Shown piece after piece: positions 23,601 through 26,673 of a stretch of 26,673 bases of DNA. The translations under genes and the position numbers were made by a program. The notes beneath the pieces were generated by a model that had not been told where the DNA came from, did no database searches, and saw nothing but the letters and a program-made list of their open reading frames with translations. The stretch is from an uncultured Prevotella sp. (GTDB taxonomy: Bacteria > Bacteroidota > Bacteroidia > Bacteroidales > Bacteroidaceae). The stretch's first letter is position 1. The number at the start of each line of letters is the position of its first letter. Where the stretch lies: positions 1 to 26,673 of the forward strand of contig UQPD01000015.1 in assembly GCA_900542795.1 (NCBI GenBank). The letters are read 5' to 3'.

Positions 23601-23673
23601 CATTCTAAAGAGTACTTTCTAAAGAATACATTCTAAAGAATATTACTTTCTAAAGAGTACTTTCTAAAGAGAA
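23601..23673. repeat. 14-bp tandem repeat, five copies
   Basis: Five consecutive copies of a C(A/T)TTCTAAAGA(G/A)TA unit start at 23601, 23615, 23629, 23646 and 23660; a 3-nt insertion follows the third copy. A degenerate partial copy follows near 23674. The array fills most of the gap between the methyltransferase-like stop codon and the adenosyltransferase start codon. Confidence 0.9.
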
Positions 23674-23681
23674 CTTTGTTT

Positions 23682-24269
23682 CTAAAAATAATTTATGATG
23701 TAATGTGCTCGCTGCAACTCTGGTCGATACATGATGATGCCCCAATCGTAGAGGTTGAAGGTGATTTGAGCTTGGGGGAGGCAGATCAATTCAGTCCAAT
23801 TAGTTTGTTGTGTGCCTTTCCCTACGCCTTGCACCACAAGCATGCCGCCAGGGGAAAGAGACAATAAATGTTGGCGAGCTTGGGAGAGAGTCCAATTACA
23901 ATCCATCACAACCATGTGGGTTGAGGCTTTCGATGCAATATTAAAAAAATGTGTGTGGCAACTGCCTGCGCTGAGCAATGTTTGCACCAAACCATCTGTG
24001 CCAAAACCTTGTAAAAGGGCAGAGGGGGGACGCTGAAAGTTGGCTAACCTAAATAGAAATTTGGCATCCTTCCACCTCAAACCATGTTTGCAAGGTGTTT
24101 GGTCGTAGCGTAGGCGCAAGGGTTGGTAGGCATAGTAGGTGCCAGTTTCGTAGACCACACCTGTCACAAAGTTAAAGGCAAAGGGTGAGTGAATGCCGTA
24201 GCCACGGCGCTGACGAAAGCGTTTAATCCAAGTGGCACAACGTCTTAGCGGTATGATTTTGATGGACAT
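23682..24269 (-). CDS. Methyltransferase-like protein (Bacteroidota type)
   Basis: A 195-residue protein. The frame is open further upstream to 24557, but the start at 24269 (MSIKIIPLRRCATWIKRF) is chosen because the upstream translation looks non-coding and overlaps the divergent promoter region. The N-terminal signature RRGYGIHSPFAFNFVTGVVYE is, from memory, shared by a Bacteroidota family annotated as class I SAM-dependent methyltransferases. LLQGFGTDGLVQTLLS sits where SAM-binding motif I is expected but lacks the usual GxGxG. MVVMDCNWTLSQARQHLLSL and GGMLVVQGV fit the later strands of a Rossmann fold. Activity is therefore uncertain. A -7-like box TAACTTCG (24316-24309) lies about 40 nt upstream. 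Confidence 0.72.
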   Translation of the reverse strand: MSIKIIPLRRCATWIKRFRQRRGYGIHSPFAFNFVTGVVYETGTYYAYQPLRLRYDQTPCKHGLRWKDAKFLFRLANFQRPPSALLQGFGTDGLVQTLLSAGSCHTHFFNIASKASTHMVVMDCNWTLSQARQHLLSLSPGGMLVVQGVGKGTQQTNWTELICLPQAQITFNLYDWGIIMYRPELQRAHYIINYF

Positions 24270-24308
24270 AGGCAGTAGGATTGTGAAAAGAATTGCATAA
24301 ATATGGGG

Positions 24309-24316
24309 CGAAGTTA
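24309..24316 (-). promoter_or_regulatory. -7-like box for the methyltransferase-like gene
   Basis: The minus strand reads TAACTTCG, one mismatch from TAnnTTTG, about 40 nt before the start codon at 24269. No strong -33 is seen. Confidence 0.4.
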
Positions 24317-24356
24317 CACATTTTTCTTGCCATAAGCCTTGACACATAGCAGTTTG

Positions 24357-24388
24357 TTTGCTCATAACCCAAAAAAGTAGTAATTTTG
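24357..24388 (+). promoter_or_regulatory. Promoter for dsbD
   Basis: A -33 TTTG (24357-24360) and a -7 box TAATTTTG (24381-24388) are separated by 20 bp, a near-ideal Bacteroidota promoter. The start codon is at 24567, so the leader is about 175 nt and contains an inverted repeat (24424-24432 with 24496-24504). Confidence 0.7.
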
Positions 24389-24566
24389 TGCGCAAAAAAA
24401 TAATACTACGGCAATTCAAAAAATTACAAGTTGAAAAGTTTGGGAGTTTATAAGCGTAAGGTGAACGACAATGTAATAGAGTCGTTTGGCAAAAAAACTT
24501 GTAACTTTTAAATTCATAAAACAGATTTTTTGGGGACATTGCCTTATAACAGATCAACTACAATCA

Positions 24567-26612
24567 ATGAAGAGATTTTTTTCACTGACAATGATGCTCC
24601 TTATCATGGCTGTGATGGCTGTGCAGGCGCAGGTGAATTTCAGCGTGAAGTATAAGCGCGTGAATGCTACCACCATCGACATCGTCTTTACCGGTACAGC
24701 TCAACCCGGTTGGCACATTTACTCTACCAATATTGGCGAAGGCGGTCCTACCCGTGCGCAATTTGGTGTAGACAAAATTAAAGGTGCCAAACTTAAGGGT
24801 GCGCTTAAGGCAGGTCCGGGTGCTAAGACTATGCAGGATCCTATTTTTGAGATGCCTGTAACTTTCTTTGAGGGACATGCCACATTTACGCAACGCGTGG
24901 AGTTGCTCGACAAAGACTATGAGTTGAAAGGTTATCTTAAATATGGTGCTTGCAACGATGAAAATTGTTTGCCGCCTACAAGTGTAAATGCTTCGGTTAA
25001 GGGTACGGATGGTCCTGCACCTACAGCTGAGACTAAGGCTGAGGAAGCAAAGGCTGCACAAGAGGCTGCTATGCCTCAAACTACTGCCGACACTATGGCA
25101 AACGTGAATGCTGCAACAGCAGATTCGGCAGCCTTAGTTCCAGCACAAGCACTCGACAGCACAGCAGTCAAGGCTTTGTGGACTCCCGTTGTGAAGGAAC
25201 TGAAGAGTTTTGGCGAAGATGCAAACGATATGAGTGGTAAGGCTTGGTATTACATCTTCTTCTTAGGCTTTATTGGTGGTCTTATTGCACTCTGCACGCC
25301 TTGCGTTTGGCCCATTATTCCTATGACAGTAAGCTTCTTCTTGAAGCGTTCGGGCGACCGCAAAAAGGGCATTCGTGATGCCGTGACTTATGGCATTAGC
25401 ATTGTTGTGATTTATGTAGGTTTAGGCTTGATTATTACAACCATCTTTGGTGCCAATGCGCTGAATGACCTTTCAACCAATGCGGTGTTTAACATCCTCT
25501 TCTTCTTGATGTTGGTGGTGTTTGCTGCAAGTTTCTTTGGAGGTTTCGAAATTACATTGCCCAGCAAATGGGGAGATGCTGTGGATAGCAAGGCTGAGAA
25601 AACAACAGGTTTGCTTAGCATCTTCTTAATGGCTTTCACGCTTTCATTGGTTAGCTTCTCGTGTACAGGTCCTATCATTGGTTTCTTGTTGGTAGAAATC
25701 AGCACCACAGGTGGCTCGGCACTTGCACCTACCATTGGTATGTTGGGTTTTGCGCTTGCATTGGCATTGCCTTTCACCCTTTTTGCCCTCTTCCCCACGT
25801 GGCTTAAAAGTGCACCTAAAAGTGGTGGTTGGCTCAACAATGTGAAGGTGGTGCTCGGTTTCTTGGAGTTGGCATTTGCCTTGAAGTTCCTTTCGGTAGC
25901 AGACTTGGCTTATGGTTGGCATATTCTTGACCGCGAAACATTCCTTGCTCTTTGGATAGTTATCTTTGCTTTGCTCGGCATTTATTTGCTCGGTGCTATC
26001 AAGTTTCCGCACGACGATGAGGATGAACAACACACATCAGTGCCACGCTTCTTCTTGGCTTTGATTTCGTTGGCTTTTGCTGTTTATATGGTTCCTGGTT
26101 TGTGGGGAGCTCCTGTTAAAGCGGTAAGTGCTTTTGCACCCCCTATGTCTACACAAGATTTTAACCTTGATCCTGTTAAAATTGAGGCTAAGTTTACAGA
26201 CTATGAGGCTGGTATGGCTTATGCTCGTCAGACGGGTAAGCCCGTTATGGTAGACTTTACAGGTCATGGTTGTGTAAACTGCCGTAAGATGGAACTTGCT
26301 GTTTGGCATGATGCTAAGGTGCGCGACTTGCTCACTAAGGATTATGTGCTTATTTCACTCTATGTAGACGAAAAGGCTCCATTACCAGAACCTATTGAGG
26401 TTACTGAAAACGGACAAACAACCACCTTGCGTACTGTAGGTGATAAGTGGAGTTATTTGCAGCGTTCTAAGTTTGGTGCCAATGCGCAGCCTTTCTATGT
26501 GTTGCTCGATAATAATGGTCAACCTCTTAACTCTTCCTATTCGTATGATGAGGATATTGATAAGTTTGTAAACTTCTTAAAGAAGGGCTTGGATAATTAC
26601 AAGCAAAATTAA
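24567..26612 (+). CDS. dsbD: Thiol:disulfide interchange protein DsbD
   Basis: A 681-residue inner-membrane protein that passes electrons from cytoplasmic thioredoxin to periplasmic thiol proteins. The ATG at 24567 is chosen because it opens a signal peptide (MKRFFSLTMMLLIMAVMAVQAQ); an upstream in-frame TTG is not credible. The N-terminal DsbD-alpha domain carries C129/C134 (CNDENC). After an Ala/Glu-rich linker, a CcdA-like membrane domain of about eight spans begins near 228. It has C243/C246 (CTPCVWP) in the first span and C366 (SFSCTGP) in a later one. A C-terminal thioredoxin domain has DFTGHGCVNCRKM (C569/C572). All expected redox cysteines are present. Length is somewhat above E. coli DsbD, due to the linker. 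It is divergent from the methyltransferase-like gene. Confidence 0.95.
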   Translation: MKRFFSLTMMLLIMAVMAVQAQVNFSVKYKRVNATTIDIVFTGTAQPGWHIYSTNIGEGGPTRAQFGVDKIKGAKLKGALKAGPGAKTMQDPIFEMPVTFFEGHATFTQRVELLDKDYELKGYLKYGACNDENCLPPTSVNASVKGTDGPAPTAETKAEEAKAAQEAAMPQTTADTMANVNAATADSAALVPAQALDSTAVKALWTPVVKELKSFGEDANDMSGKAWYYIFFLGFIGGLIALCTPCVWPIIPMTVSFFLKRSGDRKKGIRDAVTYGISIVVIYVGLGLIITTIFGANALNDLSTNAVFNILFFLMLVVFAASFFGGFEITLPSKWGDAVDSKAEKTTGLLSIFLMAFTLSLVSFSCTGPIIGFLLVEISTTGGSALAPTIGMLGFALALALPFTLFALFPTWLKSAPKSGGWLNNVKVVLGFLELAFALKFLSVADLAYGWHILDRETFLALWIVIFALLGIYLLGAIKFPHDDEDEQHTSVPRFFLALISLAFAVYMVPGLWGAPVKAVSAFAPPMSTQDFNLDPVKIEAKFTDYEAGMAYARQTGKPVMVDFTGHGCVNCRKMELAVWHDAKVRDLLTKDYVLISLYVDEKAPLPEPIEVTENGQTTTLRTVGDKWSYLQRSKFGANAQPFYVLLDNNGQPLNSSYSYDEDIDKFVNFLKKGLDNYKQN

Positions 26613-26622
26613 ATTGCATATG

Positions 26623-26658
26623 GGTGGTTCTAATAATTCTGATAAGTTGATTTGTGCC
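26623..26658 (+). repeat. Second copy of terminator-linked sequence, cut by contig end
   Basis: GGTGGTTC then TAATAATTCTGATAAGTTGA and TTTGTGC closely match 2535-2572 after the HU gene. Both copies lie just after a stop codon. In the first copy the shared segment supplies the left arm of a hairpin terminator; here the right arm would lie near or beyond the contig end. Confidence 0.65.
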
Positions 26659-26673
26659 CTATCGTGTGTGTAT

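Noticed and set aside
23601..23673. Possible CRISPR array from the TTCTAAAGA repeats
   Set aside because: The period is 14 bp with no spacers; this is a simple tandem repeat.
24270..24557. N-terminal extension of the methyltransferase-like protein
   Set aside because: The extra 96 residues are Cys/Leu/Phe-rich without domain character and cross the intergenic promoter region; the family signature begins soon after the ATG at 24269.

Overview
The window is a 26.7-kb contig end from a Bacteroidales genome, most likely Prevotella-like (Prevotellaceae). Evidence: Bacteroidota-type promoters (TAnnTTTG -7 boxes, no clear Shine-Dalgarno sites), a HU-CCDC81/SPOR protein and a near-invariant DUF2795 protein typical of the order, three secreted proteins with a DLxGRxV...GVFI-type C-terminal sorting tail, and a gut-commensal sialidase. 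The first 50 bases are not genomic: they are residual Illumina Nextera adapter, so the biological sequence begins at base 51 inside ftsY.

Layout. 51-5346 (+): 5'-truncated ftsY, rimO, a small HU-family protein, then two membrane-anchored HU proteins, one ending in LysM and one (HU-CCDC81) ending in SPOR. 5474-7311 (+): zinc-ribbon/FHA protein, small secreted protein, ComF-type phosphoribosyltransferase. 7312-7874: a 563-bp gene-free stretch rich in hairpins and short repeats. 7875-15240 (+): large secreted sialidase, a frameshifted upp, and a large secreted clan GH-D (GH36-like) glycosidase. 15371-19137 (-): a secreted Omp28-like thioredoxin-fold protein and a secreted protein of unknown function. 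19138-19559: repeat-rich intergenic region ahead of nhaD (19560-20909, +). 21063-24269 (-): AAA/DUF4143 ATPase, DUF2795 protein, PduO-type cobalamin adenosyltransferase, and a methyltransferase-like protein of a Bacteroidota-specific type. 24567-26612 (+): dsbD.

How genes may work together. The strongest system-level signal is the three consecutive HU-fold genes (2262-5346). One is soluble; the other two join a cytoplasmic HU domain through one membrane span to a periplasmic peptidoglycan-binding domain (LysM or SPOR). This suggests a nucleoid-to-cell-wall tether, fitting the neighbouring FtsY membrane-targeting gene. HU-CCDC81/SPOR proteins have been described computationally; pairing with a HU-TM-LysM partner is the less familiar part. 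The sialidase and GH36-like enzyme suggest host-glycan (mucin or glycoprotein) foraging. DsbD and the CxxC-bearing Omp28-like protein suggest envelope thiol chemistry.

The sequence also holds many well-formed intrinsic terminators, several canonical promoters (one implying a leaderless mRNA), a terminator-linked sequence found twice, a pair of matching palindromic hairpins, a 14-bp tandem repeat upstream of the adenosyltransferase gene, and an apparent 8- or 11-nt deletion that removes the PRPP loop of upp.
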